64,000 nucleotides of DNA, from NCBI GenBank assembly GCA_029747015.1, contig JAKOGI010000083.1, positions 807,501-871,500 on the forward strand, read 5' to 3'. Each line of letters begins with the position of its first letter. Position 1 is the first letter of the stretch. A program made the translations under genes and the position numbers. Shown piece by piece: positions 24,484 through 37,463 of this stretch. The notes beneath the pieces were generated by a model, which was not told where the DNA came from, searched no databases, and was given only the letters and a program-made list of their open reading frames with translations. This DNA comes from Carnegiea gigantea. Its lineage: Eukaryota > Streptophyta > Magnoliopsida > Caryophyllales > Cactaceae.

Positions 24484-27069
24484 ACTACTATGGTTGAGCA
24501 TCATCACCGGATGTGGAAAGTCATTTAGAGCCTTTACATCGCCAAGCAGTAGAAAATCCTATTTTGAAAAATTTTCTATAATGATCTCCTGCTAGAAAGA
24601 AACCGGCTGGTGAAACATTTAAGTCAATACTATCAATGCTACTTTTACAAACAAGAGGAAGAGATCAAATATTGTCTATTCCGCAACTATCCATTCGTGC
24701 AACTCTTTTAGTTGGCCATTACCTTAGGCTTTGGGCTTGTGGGTTCATATTGGCCAGGGCATTTCACCGTCCCCTCAAATTATTACTTTGTAGCCTTAGA
24801 GGCACGGTGGGAGTTGAGAAATAAGTATTGCTTTGGGGGGTTACAGATATTCTCAAAGCCTTGGAATTTACAGATACAAGTGGAGGAGAGAAGATCCATG
24901 AGCTAAAAGATGAGAAGATCAAGCTCCCTATCTCCTATGTAAATATATGAAATGCACTGCTTCATATACGGTCAATGTCTCCATCAGCTAGAGGCAACTT
25001 TAATCGGAAAAAGAAAACAGTACAGGGTGGTGCAATAGTGCTCATTTATTATGATTTGTTATGATTTCGTACTCTGCCTACTCTGGCCTTAGTGGATAGT
25101 GCATACATGGCTAAATTTTTGGTACTGGTAGGTAATTTATTGGTAAGGAGACAGAGATGATGATCTATTCATTTGGACTGACTCTTTGAAATTGGTTTGT
25201 TGCTTTGCAGGGACATCCAGTATTCCGATTGTATTAGCTCTTAGATGAAGCACTCGTTACTAATAATTCTTTCGTTTTACCTACTGGCCTAAAAAAGCCT
25301 AAAATAATTTCTAGATGAATATTCATACGTAACTTAATGGATGCATAAATACTTGCAGTTATTACTTTTGGAGTTATGGAGTTTGCCCTGCCTATACGTT
25401 CAAATTGGATAGTTATTACTCCAAGTACTCTAAGATCTCCTAAAGATCGCATGGAAGCTCGCACAAATTGGTCTGCTATAGAATTCGCATTATATTTTAT
25501 TAGTCTATCTCACCTTAGGGGAGTGAATAGGGTGATCAATAAAAAATTTGGAACTTAAAAATGGTTTTTATCCATTTACAAATTAAGCCCAAGTACAGTA
25601 TGGGGACATGTGTGTTTCCACCTAGCTAGCGTGGATAACCATGGAAGGCAATGTATAGCCTAATATACTTTTGCTCACCATGTCACCGGTCATTATAAGA
25701 CTTGTTTTTATGCTCTATTAAGTGCAATTTGATGTTGAAATTCAGTCATTGTGTTCCCCTCTCTAAAGTCATTCCTTTATTATGAGAAACTTACTAACTC
25801 AGCCATTGAAGGGCATTTCTATGAAGAAAATCATCAACACATGTGATCCTCTTTCAAGTATCTAATCGACTAATCTTTAACAACAATGTGCACAACTCGA
25901 TCCCACTCATTCTTTTGGCTAGAGTGCTCATAAATAACAACTGATTGTTGTTTGAACTATATAGGAAAGGAAATCTTAAATGATTTGTTAGTATTCACAT
26001 ATGAGAACTAGACAATTTTAACTAAAAGTCTTCTATTGATTAATATATATTTGAGAATAATGAATAGATGTACTTTCAATGTACTTTAGGAGACTCCTTG
26101 TGAGTATATACCATTTTGCATGGAAGGCTTGTTCGTTGGTCCAGGACCGGACCGAAGACCGAATGGGCCTTACTTCGAAGACTAAGGACCGGATCGATCC
26201 AAAGCAGGTCCAAATCGAGACCGAACCAACGAACCGGAACCAGATTGACTTTGGACCGAGTCAAGATTGGCTGGGCGAATGGCCTACTTGGTTGGGCCGA
26301 TGCAAATTGTTTTTTTTTTTTGGGGATTTGTGCGATTAAGTTGTATGAAAATTAGCCTTTGAGTGCCTCTCAAAGCGACTCAATCTTCAACCAAATGTGA
26401 CCTAGGCTATTTATAAAGAAATGCCTCAAGCTTCCCTTTAAGTGCCCATGAATCACAACGCATATGACATACCTATTTCAACTTTCACAAACCAGAACTT
26501 ATTTCACAAACTCACTTACCAAACCAATTCAACCACAACACAAATATAAAGCAACTCCCGAGGTAAAAAGTTTAATACATAACCGAATAAAACTTAAAAG
26601 TTAATTACATAACCAAAGTGTTTAACCAAAATGTTCTCCTCTCAAAGAGACTCAACCTTCAACCAAATATGACTCCCAAACTTGAAACCAATGTTTTGGA
26701 CTTGAAGAAGGATTTCCTTACAATAATTTGCTCTTTTCTCAAATATTCAAGTAACTATTCAAGTAATATATTAAATAAATAGAAGATCAAGTTAGTAAAT
26801 GTAAAAACCAACAATTAATTTATCAAAGAAAAATAATAATGATAATAATAATGTAAAATAAACACAATAAAAAGAACAAAAAAAACCTTAATATTAAATG
26901 TTCACAGTATCACCCAAATCAATCACATTATCCTTAAGACTCAATTTACCAGGATTTAAAATAAACACTATAAAAAGAACGAAAATTAAAAGTTACAACA
27001 TCTAAATATGCAATCATATAGAGTAAATAAACAAAATTTAAAAATAAATGAAAAATTGAACATTACCCT
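24484..27069. other. Intergenic DNA, no supportable gene
   Basis: Modest ORFs at 25376-25558 (plus) and 25234-25464 (minus) overlap each other and match no family I recognise. The stretch 26130-26290 is rich in GACCGA/GGACCG words, and a T13 run follows it. Below 27069 the region borders the hAT transposase remnant. Confidence 0.4.
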
Positions 27070-29296
27070 TATCAAAGGTCGTAATTCGTCAAAGTAGTCA
27101 TCCATATCTAATCTATCGCTTGGCCTAAGCCAATCTTGTGCACATATAAGAGGTTAAACCATTCTTTCACAATCCAATCCAACAAAATTCATAAGTTAAC
27201 AAAAGATGAATAAGTTATAAATTTATAATACAATACAAAAAAATATACTAATTAAATCAATTACCTTTGGGGTTAAGGAAGTTCTAAATGAATCAAGAAT
27301 ACGTCCTACATTGAATGCCAAGTCCTATGCAACTGTAGAAGTAGATACGTTTAATACATCACAATCCACACGGGCAACCATGGGATATCGAGTATCATGT
27401 ACTCTCCACCATCCTAACACATCATCCCCTACATCATCCTCTTTAAGTCCCTCATTTAGATACTTTTACAACTCTCTCTTGATGATTCTTCTTCCTCCTT
27501 CTAGCCCCTTTAACTTCTCAATGTTAGGTTGTGCTCCACTACTTTGCCCGCATTGAGAAGTCAATTGCTTGTAGAATTGTCAATACCCATCAAACAAAGC
27601 TTCTATTTTCCCTCTCACTTTCAAAACTATAGCACTACCTTGTACTTCTCCAAGCAAATCACAAAGAGAAAACTCAAGACCAACCAACTTGTACCTAGGA
27701 TCAAATATGGGAGCAATATACACCAAAGGGCTAATTTTCTCAGGTGCGCTATAGTACTTATCATATTTCATCCTCATCCTCTTTGCCATTTCTTCAAAGT
27801 TTGTAACTCTAGATCCAATCTCCTCAATTTCCTTACTTTCTTCATCATTAGCATCAATGGTCTCAACAACTTGCTCCAAATATTTTAACATAGCATGAAT
27901 AGCCACAATCTTAAAGAAAAGTAGGCTGGATGTCACATCTGAAGTTCCCGACAAATGCGAAGTAACATTATAAAAAACCTCTAAAAAAGCTAACAAGTGT
28001 TTAACTTGTTTATAATCACTAGAGTCAGGAGGTCTATTTGCATCATCTTTTGCCAACTCCACATTATAATGAGGGTCTATTTTGATATACTTTGTGAATG
28101 AATGCTCATAGACTAAAGCAATGCCACGCGTCTTATAAGTGGAGTTCCATCCAGTGCGAACATCAAGAGACAAAGAAGCCTTGCTGTCAATTTTTTCTGC
28201 AACTGCACATTCTTGAAATCTTTATAACCTACTAGGAGATTGCCTAACAAACATTACAACAACTCGAACACGTTTAATTGACTTCTCAACAATGATTCGA
28301 ACCATCCCATACAACCAAATTAAGTATGTGAGCAACACATGTAACATGTAAGAATTCCTAATCAGAAAAAGAAAATGACCATATTGCTTGAACTCACCAA
28401 TAAGGGCAGTACAAGTAGTGCTATTGCTCCCAGCATTATCAATAGTAATAGTGCACAGTTTAGATGCTAAACACTAATCTTCTAAACACTTTCCAAGAAC
28501 CAGAGCAATATTATCACCTTTATGAGTAGAAATGCCACAAAAATTTAATATTTTCTTATGCAATTTCCAATTATTATTAATAAAGTGGGCAGTTATAACC
28601 ATATAGTTAATCCTCTGAAGTGAAGTCCATGTGTCTACTGTCACGCGCACCCTTTCACATGAATGTGTAAGATATTCTTTCAATTTCACCCATTCATCCA
28701 TATATATATGATAAATGTCTCTTGCAATGGTAATGCATGAAGGCGTATTAAGTGATGGGCAACAAACAGAAATTATTAGCCTAAATCCCATATTTTAAAC
28801 AAACCTAAAGGGCAACTCATCAATTATCATCATTTTAGCTATATGCTCCTTGTATTATGAGGATTCAATACCCATACCTTCAATCTAGCTTCTCTCTTAT
28901 TGTTTTGATCCTTTTTAAAAACCAATTGACTTTGTGTTAGTTTGCTTCGATTATTCGGTTTTTCAAGGCAATTTGGAAAATGATTTTTTAAGTTCTTTAT
29001 TCCATTCTTACTAGAGTTGGCCTTATATATTTTACCACAATAGTTGCACTTATCGGCTACTCTTTGTCATTCTCTTTGGTCTCTTCGAAATGCTACCAAG
29101 ACTCTGACCTTTGAGTGAACTTTTTAGCTACTTGTTTTCCCTTGCTCTTGCTTTTTATTGCTCTTTCACTTGCATTTTCCTCCTTTTCAATTTCAATAGG
29201 GTCACTCGGTTGATGCTTACTTGGAATATTGGTATCCATGTCAGCCGATTCTTCCATTGCTGAACTAATTCTCCTTTTGGATTTGGAACTCAACAT
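27070..29296 (-). pseudogene. hAT superfamily transposase remnant (Ac/RICESLEEPER-like)
   Basis: Minus-strand reading recovers most of a plant hAT transposase in order. A lysine/serine-rich N-terminus (29093-29296) is followed by a degenerate BED-type zinc finger (about 28890-29090, C-x2-C then H-x3-5-C pattern). The catalytic-domain start with TVDTWTS lies at 28474-28791; its Asp is the usual first acidic residue. The RNase H-like core (27580-28173) includes RTGWNSTY and APIFDPRYK. The C-terminal dimerisation domain (about 27075-27560) has DDVLGWWR, RYPM, STSTVA, FRTSLTPK-like words and ALICAQDWLRPSD. Frames change several times and stops interrupt, and an AT-rich gap near 27160-27260 may be an old intron. 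The length is near full for the family (about 650-700 residues). Terminal inverted repeats were not located. It is not functional. Confidence 0.85.
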
Positions 29297-29646
29297 CTAG
29301 CATTGACAAGCGATTTAATATATATAGATCATATTACCTTAAAAAAATAAAAATATAAAACTTACATTTTGAAAACAAGATATAAAGGACTCCGTGATGA
29401 CTAATCAAAATTGAAAGTCGAGCTTAAATATTATACCTGAAAAAAGCGAAGGCTTATAAGCTTAAATATTAGTTCATGCTTGTAGTTAACTTGAGCGGAC
29501 AAGTGAAGGCCTTCTCTTCTAAGTAACCCAACTAGAACTATGATATAAAGATAAGTCTATCTTACAAAATAACATTTTGAAATTGTATCATTGTAAGCTA
29601 ATACTAGTAGTTTTATCTAAAGCTTTTTTAAAGTTAGATAGAGTAA
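29297..29646. other. Spacer between hAT remnant and Gypsy element
   Basis: About 350 bp with no ORF of note. It must hold the 5' end of the hAT element and the left flank of the Gypsy LTR (last five bases AGTAA), but I could not define the hAT terminus. Confidence 0.4.
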
Positions 29647-30801
29647 TGCATGCTAAGACACATAACGAGCTTCACAAAAGGAGAGTGGTGAGTTACTTCT
29701 AACTGCTCACTTAAGGGAACGGTTTTGTAAGGGAAAACAACTCAGTTTTAAGACTTGTCTAGGAAGAGCCTTGCTTTACTGGATACCTTAGGGGGTCCTA
29801 GTCACTCTTAACAAACTTATTTTTGAGGCTATCTAATCATCCTTGGTTTAGGAAAAATCAATAAAAGTCCAGCACAGTCATGCAAGTTAGTTCATACTAG
29901 GTTAGGTTCAAAAGGATTTTCAGCAGAGCCCTAAGGCCTAACCCCATGCAATATGGTACTTGATTTGAAGCTCAGGAGGTCCACTTCTGTATTAAGTCAT
30001 TATATCTTAGCTCGACTCTCTTAATTAGTTACCACAGCAAGAGAATTACTACTGCTAAGCTTTCAGTGCAGACTGGATTGAGCATGCTTCATGATTCATT
30101 GCGTCTGAGTAAGGATCACAACATCCTATGCTCATGGACTTGTGCCATAATAATTTAGAGGCCTGCTCCTATCTATTATTCAGCTAAGAGGTTCAGCATG
30201 AAGTTAAGAAGCACATGAGAAGGGAGGAAATATAGTTCAGACTGCTGGGCAGAATAGTGCAGCGCTGTGGTAGTCTCACTTGCACAAATCAACCTAGTTT
30301 TTATTCTCTTACATTAGCGACTCATCGTATGTTTAGTCCTAAGTCTGCTTTTATATTTAAATTAATTTTGGAGGCTCTAGGATGATTGGACCCCCTACAG
30401 CAAGGTCTTAATCATCAGCCATTTTTGAGCTAGGTATTAGAAGCTCACTTGCCTAAGCTTCTCATTTTGTCGTTTAGTTATCATAATGTAAGCTTAGTTT
30501 AAATCCGCTTAAAGGGTTGTATATAAAACCTCTCTAATAGCTTGTATGAGCTAATGTTGGATTTGAATACAATTAGATTTGCTTACTACAAACACTCTCT
30601 CAAATCTTTGTAAACTTTATCCTTGCTTAAGGTGGTGTCTTCAAAGTAGGATTCTTTATCTGATCTTCTAGTGCTTGGCCTAAGGGAGATTGGTGGCAAA
30701 TCTCTTAGTCTTGGATGGTGGATTTGAACCTTTACTCTAGGACATATCTTCCATGTTGAGTTGCTAGGTGTGGTGAAGGCATTCTGGCTGCTTGATATAC
30801 A
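29647..30801 (+). repeat. Left (5') LTR of the outer Gypsy element
   Basis: About 1.15 kb, beginning TGCATGCTAAGACAC and ending near GATATACA just before the primer-binding site. A TATA-like GTATATAAAACC lies at 30519-30530. The first roughly 660 bp match the right LTR at 44117-44778 with many substitutions, including the shared CCTTAGGGGGT and AGTCACTCTTAACAA blocks. The end could be 30801 or 30804, as both give CA. Confidence 0.85.
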
Positions 30802-30806
30802 ACAAC

Positions 30807-30818
30807 TAGTATTAGAGC
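30807..30818 (+). other. Primer-binding site of the outer Gypsy element
   Basis: TAGTATTAGAGC differs at two positions from TGGTATCAGAGC, the complement of the 3' end of initiator methionine tRNA used by most plant Gypsy and Copia elements. It sits a few bases after the LTR end, as expected. Confidence 0.7.
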
Positions 30819-31015
30819 CTAACTTTGATCCATAGTGAGTTTTTCTTTGCTTGCTACTTTCCTCTTTAATTTACTAAGGTCATTCGTTATCCCTTAACCC
30901 TATCACTGCTAACTTAGCTATAAAAGAACCTCGAGCCCTAAATAAAATCTAGCTAGAAAAGCACTAAGCTCTTCAAAACATCCATAACCAACTACAAAGC
31001 TTGTCCTTGAATAGA

Positions 31016-32226
31016 ATGTCTGAGAGGGATACCACTTCTTCTCCTCTTCAACTACCAGTTATCGTTCCTAGAGGGCTCACTCTTGAACAAGCTTATGAAC
31101 TCAGATGAGATAAAACTATCCTGAAGATACAGGATAATATGAGGAACTTGACTGCTCAGATTCAGCAGCTTATGGCTTAACCTAGAGGTAGGGATAGGGA
31201 ACCTCTATAGGAATCCCCATATGGATTAGATCCCTCCCTAGATTCTCATTATGGTGGTAACTCTTCCAATGGAGAAAAGAGACTTGAAAGAAGAAGAAAT
31301 CACAGAGATGACCTCAAGGATTTTAGGTTGGAAACCCTTGAGTTTAATGATAGATTAAAACCAAAAGACTACCTTAAAAGAGTTCAATCCATGGAGAGAA
31401 TCATTGAAATCAAAGGTTACTCAGGAGAGAAAGCTTTTAAGCTGGTTGTCCTCAAGGTCAAGCAATATACATCATCTGGTACGAAAATTTAAAGAGAACC
31501 AGAGCCTTGGAAGGAAAACCCAAGATCAAAACTTGGGTTAAGCTGAAGAAACACATCGATAAAAGATTTTTGCCCACCACCTACAAATAATAACTCTATT
31601 TCACAGTCACTTCCCTCCACCAAGGCAACATAAAGATTGAGGAATACATTAGGGAGTTTGAGAAACTTCATATCAGGTGTACCTTAAAGGAAGAGCCTGA
31701 ATAGACCATTGCTAGGCTTCTCAAAGGGTTGAATCCTGCTATTCTAGATAGGGTTAAACTCCTGCCTTTCTGGTCCTTTGAGGATGTATGCAAGCTAGCT
31801 GTGGAGGTCGAGAAGTAGCTTAAGTCTATGAAGAGTTATCCCTCTACTTCAGTAAAACCCACTGTACATTTGAAGCCTTTCAATTCTTACAAAATAGATG
31901 CCCCTCCTGGAGAAGACAGAGACAAGGGGAAGGGAAAAGAGGTTGTTAAGAAAGCCCCTAACGGTAAGAAGAAGTGTTTTAAGTGCTATGGCTCTGGCCA
32001 TTTAAAGGTAGATTGTCCCAACAGAAGAGTCCTTGCTATCAAAGAGAGTAAAGGCCTAGATTAGATGGAAGTAGAAGAGCGTGAAGAAGAGTCATAATAG
32101 GAAGGAGAGACCTCTTACCTACCACCTAAAGAAGGAAAGATGTTATTGATCAAAAGAGCACTTCATACCAGTAAAGTCTTACAAGAAGCAAATAGGAGGG
32201 AATAAATCTTCCACTCCAGGTGTAAG
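31016..32226 (+). pseudogene. Gag of the outer Gypsy element (5' part, interrupted)
   Basis: The ATG at 31016 opens a Gag-like reading with a retrotransposon capsid domain around 31300-31750 (LETLEFNDRL-KPKDYLKRVQ type wording). A zinc knuckle CFKCYGSGHLKVDC (C-x2-C-x4-H-x4-C) lies at 31975-32016. Stops at several places and one change of frame between about 31490 and 31830 break it. The reading stops at 32226 because the Athila-type element is inserted there, and it resumes at 40984 in the protease. Gag would form the virus-like particle and bind RNA. Confidence 0.85.
32222..32226. other. Left target-site duplication (GTAAG) of the Athila-type insert
   Basis: Pairs with ATAAG at 40979-40983. 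Counting the five bases once, the outer reading runs TGT AAG GTG GCC in one frame, which supports this as the insertion point. Confidence 0.85.
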
Positions 32227-33499
32227 TGACCACTGGCACAAGCGCATGGGTAGTCATAGTATAGATAAAAGATATAATTCCTTAGTGACTAATATAATCT
32301 ATCGAGTCTTGTCTATCAAAATATGCTAAGTAAAATTCTAATTCAAATGGTTTCGATTTGACAGCTTCTAATTCACTAATTTTTAAATCAATTTAGGGAA
32401 CATGCCTAGGAGTTTATGTAATTATGAAAAGTGATTGGATCAAAATGATAAATTTGTGTTTTTTCCCTAATCAGTTAATCTCGAAAAATTGCAATCTATC
32501 CAAAAATTTGGTATATTCTTTCCAAATCAACCGAATTTGCCTAAACTAAGCATAAGTTATTCTTTCGAACTAATTTGTCTTAATTCAGATTAAACATCTT
32601 CAATTACTTTATACTCCTCCTAACATGAAAATCTCTCTTTCGAGACGACTTTATGTTAGGTTTTATTAAGCAGTCCAACAATTAAATGTCACCTTTCAGT
32701 TGTTCACTCGATTGTTTCAAGTGTGCAAGCAAACTTTGGCCGAAAATCTACTCACAACATAATACTCACTTTATAGAACAAAATCAAATCAATCTTGAAA
32801 ATAAGCTCAATTCTTTATATTAAAATAGGATCCAAGAACACTTTCATAAACTACTAAATCCCTAGATAAAAATTAAACTACTCACGCATGATTAAGGATT
32901 GAACAACTAATCAACGTTTTACAAAATCTAAGCGGAAGGGCATGAGTGAGAGTACCTTCAATCAAGGGCTTCAAACTCCCTCAAGATCAAACACTTACAC
33001 TCAAGATTACTCACCAATACAAATACCAAATTAAAATCTAAACTAAAGAGAACTAAAATTTGAGAAAGAGAATCAGTTATGTTACTCTATATTCCTATGC
33101 ATCTCCTCTCTGCTGCAGCTTGAACGAAGCCCTTTTATAAGAGAGCTTGGACATTTTTAGCCACATAACCAAAGGAAAACAAAGAGGTAACAGTTTCTCT
33201 ATTCACCCTCGTCCGTGGCAGACACCACGATCCGACTGTGGTCTGAGTTGGAACCGGTTTTCTACTTTTTTCTTGCTCCACGGGCGTAACATCACATGGG
33301 TGTCTGTAGGGGAGGTCAAAATACATCTATTAAGGGTCAAATATTGGATAAAAAGGCCTAAAATCCTACATATGACATCAAACAACCATACCCAAGCATA
33401 AATCGAGAATAGGAATATAAATAATAACATTAAGCATATAATTCTCCTAAAAATGAAGCAAAATAGCACTAAAATTATGTATATGTTAAGCGCTTATCA
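32227..33499 (-). repeat. 3' LTR of the Athila-type element
   Basis: Matches 39708-40978 along its whole length with scattered substitutions. A TATA-like element (TTATAAAAGGG on the minus strand) lies at 33131-33141. It ends TTATCA at 33499 on the plus strand, immediately before the polypurine tract of this minus-strand element. Confidence 0.9.
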
Positions 33500-33520
33500 A
33501 ACTCCCTCGTGCTTAAACAA
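33500..33520 (-). other. Polypurine tract of the Athila-type element
   Basis: The minus strand reads AAGCACGAGGGAGTT directly before the LTR start TGATAAG. It is preceded by GAGGACAAGCAATTG, the usual context in Athila/Tat elements. It would prime plus-strand DNA synthesis. A similar tract, AAGCATGGGGGAGTTAG, occurs at about 35136-35152 further inside. Confidence 0.75.
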
Positions 33521-35210
33521 TTGCTTGTCCTCAAGCAATGCTAAAAATTAAAAAAATACATAGAACCTCCTAAGGATAGATATAAGTAACATTCAAAAGA
33601 CAAAGCTGATCCAAAGGTAGCCCAAAAAGATACAAAAATCATTAACAAACATATCAGGGAATGAAATTTTCGAAAAACTTTTGATAGACCACAATGTCAA
33701 ACTTGAATCAATCTCCTAAATCGTCAAATACAGTCATTCCAACGTATGAAACAAGTAAGGCTAGTGAGGCCGGTAGAACCTCACTATAGTTATGTGGCTC
33801 TCATCACTCATGTGTTTAATAATAATGAAAATTCTCTCAATTCTCATCCTTTAGACTCAAATCTACCATAAACTTGATAAGACTCTCAAATTCGCCATCA
33901 CTAATATGCAAATACACTAGACAATTATGAGGACTTTCATAGGGTTGTAATGGGGCCATGGGTAAAAGTAAGAGGGGAGCCTAAAGCTAGAGACTAAGAG
34001 CTAAACAATTTCAATGCATCATACTACATCCTTCTTAGACCATTATATTAAATACATCCCCAGTTGAAGAGAAAAAGAGTTGAAAATTACAAAATAACCT
34101 ACAATTCCAACAAGGCCAACACTTTCTTCCATTTTTTTTTCTTTCTTTTGTTTCTCTTTTTTTTTCCCCAAAAAAGGGATCGAATAGCCAAGGGAAAATC
34201 CATAACGAACTTTAAATTTCAATTATTCTCCGAACTTTGTACAATGAAATAAGGGACTTATCAAAATCTCACATCCCTTACCAAACAGCCAAAATTTACT
34301 AAAAGATAACAACCCACCTTACTAGTTCCCTATGATGCATAAGAATGAAACGCTCCTCTAGTCTTTGCTTAAGGGTAAGACAAGTATATGACCATGGGCT
34401 ATAATAGGAGGTTCAAATCAAGAAAATCAGATATAAGCTCAAAGGGGCTAACAAGGGATACATTACACAACAAAGGTGGCTATTTGGCCGTGAGGTTTAA
34501 GAAATCAAAGAAAAATGTCTTGATTATATTGCCTAAATGCATATGCCAAATGTGATCTTAAATGATAATCAAAACAAGTTCTAGAGAAATGATGCCAAGG
34601 AAGAGTCACACATGAAAGAAATATAAGACTAGATTGATAAATAGCCTTTAAAAGCTCAAAATCTCACGGGACATCTACCAAGACCTAAACTAGCTCACTA
34701 GTAAACATATGCCAAAATTCATGTAAAGACTCATAGGGTAAATCAATTCGCATCCAACATGTGGTCAAAACATGGAGATCATTTTGAAAACCCATTCTCA
34801 AACATTTTTATGCACAATTTGGTGAATCAAAGGATCAAACTAAAGCAAAGAAGTCTACCAAATCTAAAAAGATCATCATCAGAGGATTTTTTTTTTTTCC
34901 TTCAATGCTTTTTTTTGGTATTTTTTTAATGCATACTCATAGTAACAATGCTTTCTAACATGCAAAGGAAACTGATAAAAGAAAAACTAAAATGCACCCT
35001 AGAATGAAAAGAAAACTAAATGCACTGCTAAACAAAACTAAAACTTAAATTAAAACTCCAAAACTACCACTAACTACATATACAAAGCACAATCACACTA
35101 AACCAAAACAGGCATCAGACACCAAATATAACGACTAACTCCCCCATGCTTGAATCACACATTGCCCTCAATGTGGGCATAAAATAGAAAAAAAGGGAAG
35201 GGGAGTAGCA
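33521..35210 (-). other. Non-coding region of the Athila-type element between ORF3 and the 3' LTR
   Basis: A-rich on the plus strand, with no sustained ORF on either strand. It contains an internal polypurine-like tract near 35136-35152 (minus strand). Long non-coding stretches at this position are usual for Athila elements. Confidence 0.6.
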
Positions 35211-35214
35211 CAGA

Positions 35215-36532
35215 GTAAGAAAGGAGGTGATGGTGGAGGATGGGGTGTTTGGCCATAAGAGATATGCCTATCCCGCCAGGTCTCTAAACATGCCCTATAG
35301 TCCTGGAGATACTGTGTCTGAGGAGCAAGCATCCCATGAAACTCATCGTGGCGCTCTTAGACAAAGTCCCGAAGAGCAGCGTTCTCAGAATCAACAAATA
35401 CTCGAAGGGAAACTTGCTCCTCTTGGATGGATCTAGGGGTGTCTTGGAGGTCAGTATAGTTAGAAGGGAATGGTTGAGAGGAAGAAATAGGTTCTGCTTG
35501 ACTAGAATGAGGGGCTAGATAATGGAGTGTGGGTGAAACAACCTCGTCATTACCAGGCACCCAATAAAGGTCAGCCCTGTGAAATAAGGTGGTTCAATCG
35601 ACATTAAGAAGTGGTAAAAGCCGGTCCCTAGGGTAAATCCAACACAAATGCCCAGCCTTAACTTTATAAAAGTTCATAGTTTTAAAAGCAACTTGATCAA
35701 GTCAGTCAGACGCAGAAATTCTATCCTCAAGGTTGGGCTCAACACCCAAAAATCTAGCAATGGTAGTCACAATTCCACCTATGACTATTATACCTTTAGT
35801 GATAATAGCAGCACTACGCAATTGCCTAGCTAAAAAGGAACCTGGGTCAAGCTGGACACCATTAAGCATACATGATAAAAAGTACAACTCAGATAATCTC
35901 GGGACATTCAGACTATCATCCCGAGTAAAAAGGGAACAAGCCAAAATATGTTGTGTTGCTCTAATGCAAGGGTTTTTAATATGTGTGCATTTTGATGAAC
36001 TAGTGTTGTACCTAACATTCCCCAAAAGCTCACCCCAAAATGCATTCGAGTTGAATTCGCGGGGACTTGGTGATTTGGTAAATCCATACTAGATGGAAAA
36101 CCAAAGATACTCTTAAAGGTACCTAAGTTCAGTTCATAAAATGAACCCTGCAAATAAAACGATATGTATTCGGCTTGACATTGAGGTCCTCTAGTGACCT
36201 CGACATGGAGTGTACTTAGAAATTCTAGGGTCAAGTCCCAATATATATGCTCATTGATTTTCAAAAAGTGTCCCATACCACCTCTTGTAAATAACCATCT
36301 AATATCATCTAACATTCCTAATCGAGCTAACAGTTCCTCATCATAATATCTATTGCTACAACCACACGTTCAAGCAATTGTATCTAACAACATGATCAGG
36401 AAGTATCAAATGAAGAGGGTGAGAAATGTTACCTCTAGCACGCACGTTTCGAGATGTCCTTTGAGGCTGAGGTGGTGCTTAGCTTGAAGAACCAACCTCA
36501 TTGGTACTCCTTTGTCTCTTGGTTTGTGCCAT
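35215..36532 (-). pseudogene. Athila-type third ORF (env-like position)
   Basis: Minus-strand reading from the ATG at 36532 (MAQTKRQRST...) runs with stops and one frame change through GMGHFLKINEHIYWDLTLEF, then SFWGMLG and LFTRDDSLNVPRLSELYFL, to a charged tail rich in glutamate and glutamine near 35230-35420. The wording resembles the extra ORF family of plant Athila elements, which lies after pol and has been discussed as env-like. Its function is unknown. Stops near 36300-36430 and elsewhere make it non-functional. Confidence 0.75.
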
Positions 36533-37200
36533 TGTTATAAAAACCAAAATTAAAATCAAAATTAAAAACTAAATAAGAAAATTTGAAGAAGAAAATGAAT
36601 AAATTAAGTAAAAGGAAGAAGAATAAGAGAGAGAAGAAGATGGGTATGGTGAATGAGTGAAGTGAGATGAATCTGAAGAAAAAGAAGAAGAAAAAGATGA
36701 AATTTATGGGGAAAGAGAAAAGATTGAGTGAAAGAGAATGACTTTGGATGAAAATGAGTAAAAACGGAGAAGAAATGATGGAAGATTGAAGGTATTACCT
36801 ATGGAGGGTTTAGAGAGGGAAAATGGAGGTAGAGAGAGAGAGAGGCTGAAATGTGAGGAAGATGAGTGGGCACTGTGGTCAAAAACCTAGATCGCGGGCC
36901 GTAGCAGTACACCACTGACCGTTGGGTTCACCACGGTCTAACCGTGGTATCTGTTGGTCCCTTTTTTTCGATTTTTCTGGGTGGCACCCCACGGCAGTGG
37001 CTCTGGGGATCTGGCCATGGTGGTCATAATTTTTTTTTTCCATCTTTTTTTTATACGTTTTTTTTAAAATAAGCACAAACTACATAAATAGTTAAAAAAA
37101 ACCTAAGAAAAGAAAAAAAAAGAGCTTGAGTTGCCTCCCAAGAAGCGCTCTTTTAAGGTCAATAGCTTGACCCTTCTTCTATGCTAGGTCCGATTCAAAA
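36533..37200 (-). other. Non-coding spacer in the Athila-type element
   Basis: AT- and GA-rich spacer between ORF3 and the RNase H fragment, with a purine-rich run near 36580-36850 on the plus strand. The expected RT, integrase and the rest of pol are absent around here, which marks an internal deletion. Confidence 0.55.
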
Positions 37201-37223
37201 AGTGTACAGACATTGACTTTATC

Positions 37224-37463
37224 CTAAACCACAAAGTCAAACTTCTTCAGTCGAAGGTACCATCTTAAAAGTTCTGGTTGAACATCCTTCGTTTTCATGA
37301 CATGGTGCCATAATGCATTATCTGTGTGCAAAACAAAGCGCACTCGTGGCCTATCTTGCGGGTTACTATCAGTTTGTTCAACCCCTAAATCAAACTCTGC
37401 ATCAAATTCTTCCAAAAGGAGCATAGACAGGAAAACTTGTGCGAACCTATAATAGTGGCCCAT
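37224..37463 (-). pseudogene. RNase H fragment of the Athila-type element
   Basis: Seventy-nine codons that include RVRFVLHTDNALWHHVMKTK and QPELLRWYLRLKKFDF. The pattern fits the latter half of a Gypsy RNase H domain (TDHAALKxLLxKKDxxPRLxRWxLLLQEF). It is the only recognisable part of the RT/RNase H region. The preceding catalytic RT is missing and no integrase follows. Confidence 0.65.

Noticed and set aside
25234..25558. Possible organelle-derived insertion
   Set aside because: The peptides look hydrophobic and regular at first sight, but I could not match them to any plastid or mitochondrial gene, and the two strands are open together.
26130..26290. GACCGA-rich stretch as a tandem repeat or gene
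   Set aside because: The words are irregularly spaced, no unit length is kept, and the frames on both strands carry only low-complexity peptides.
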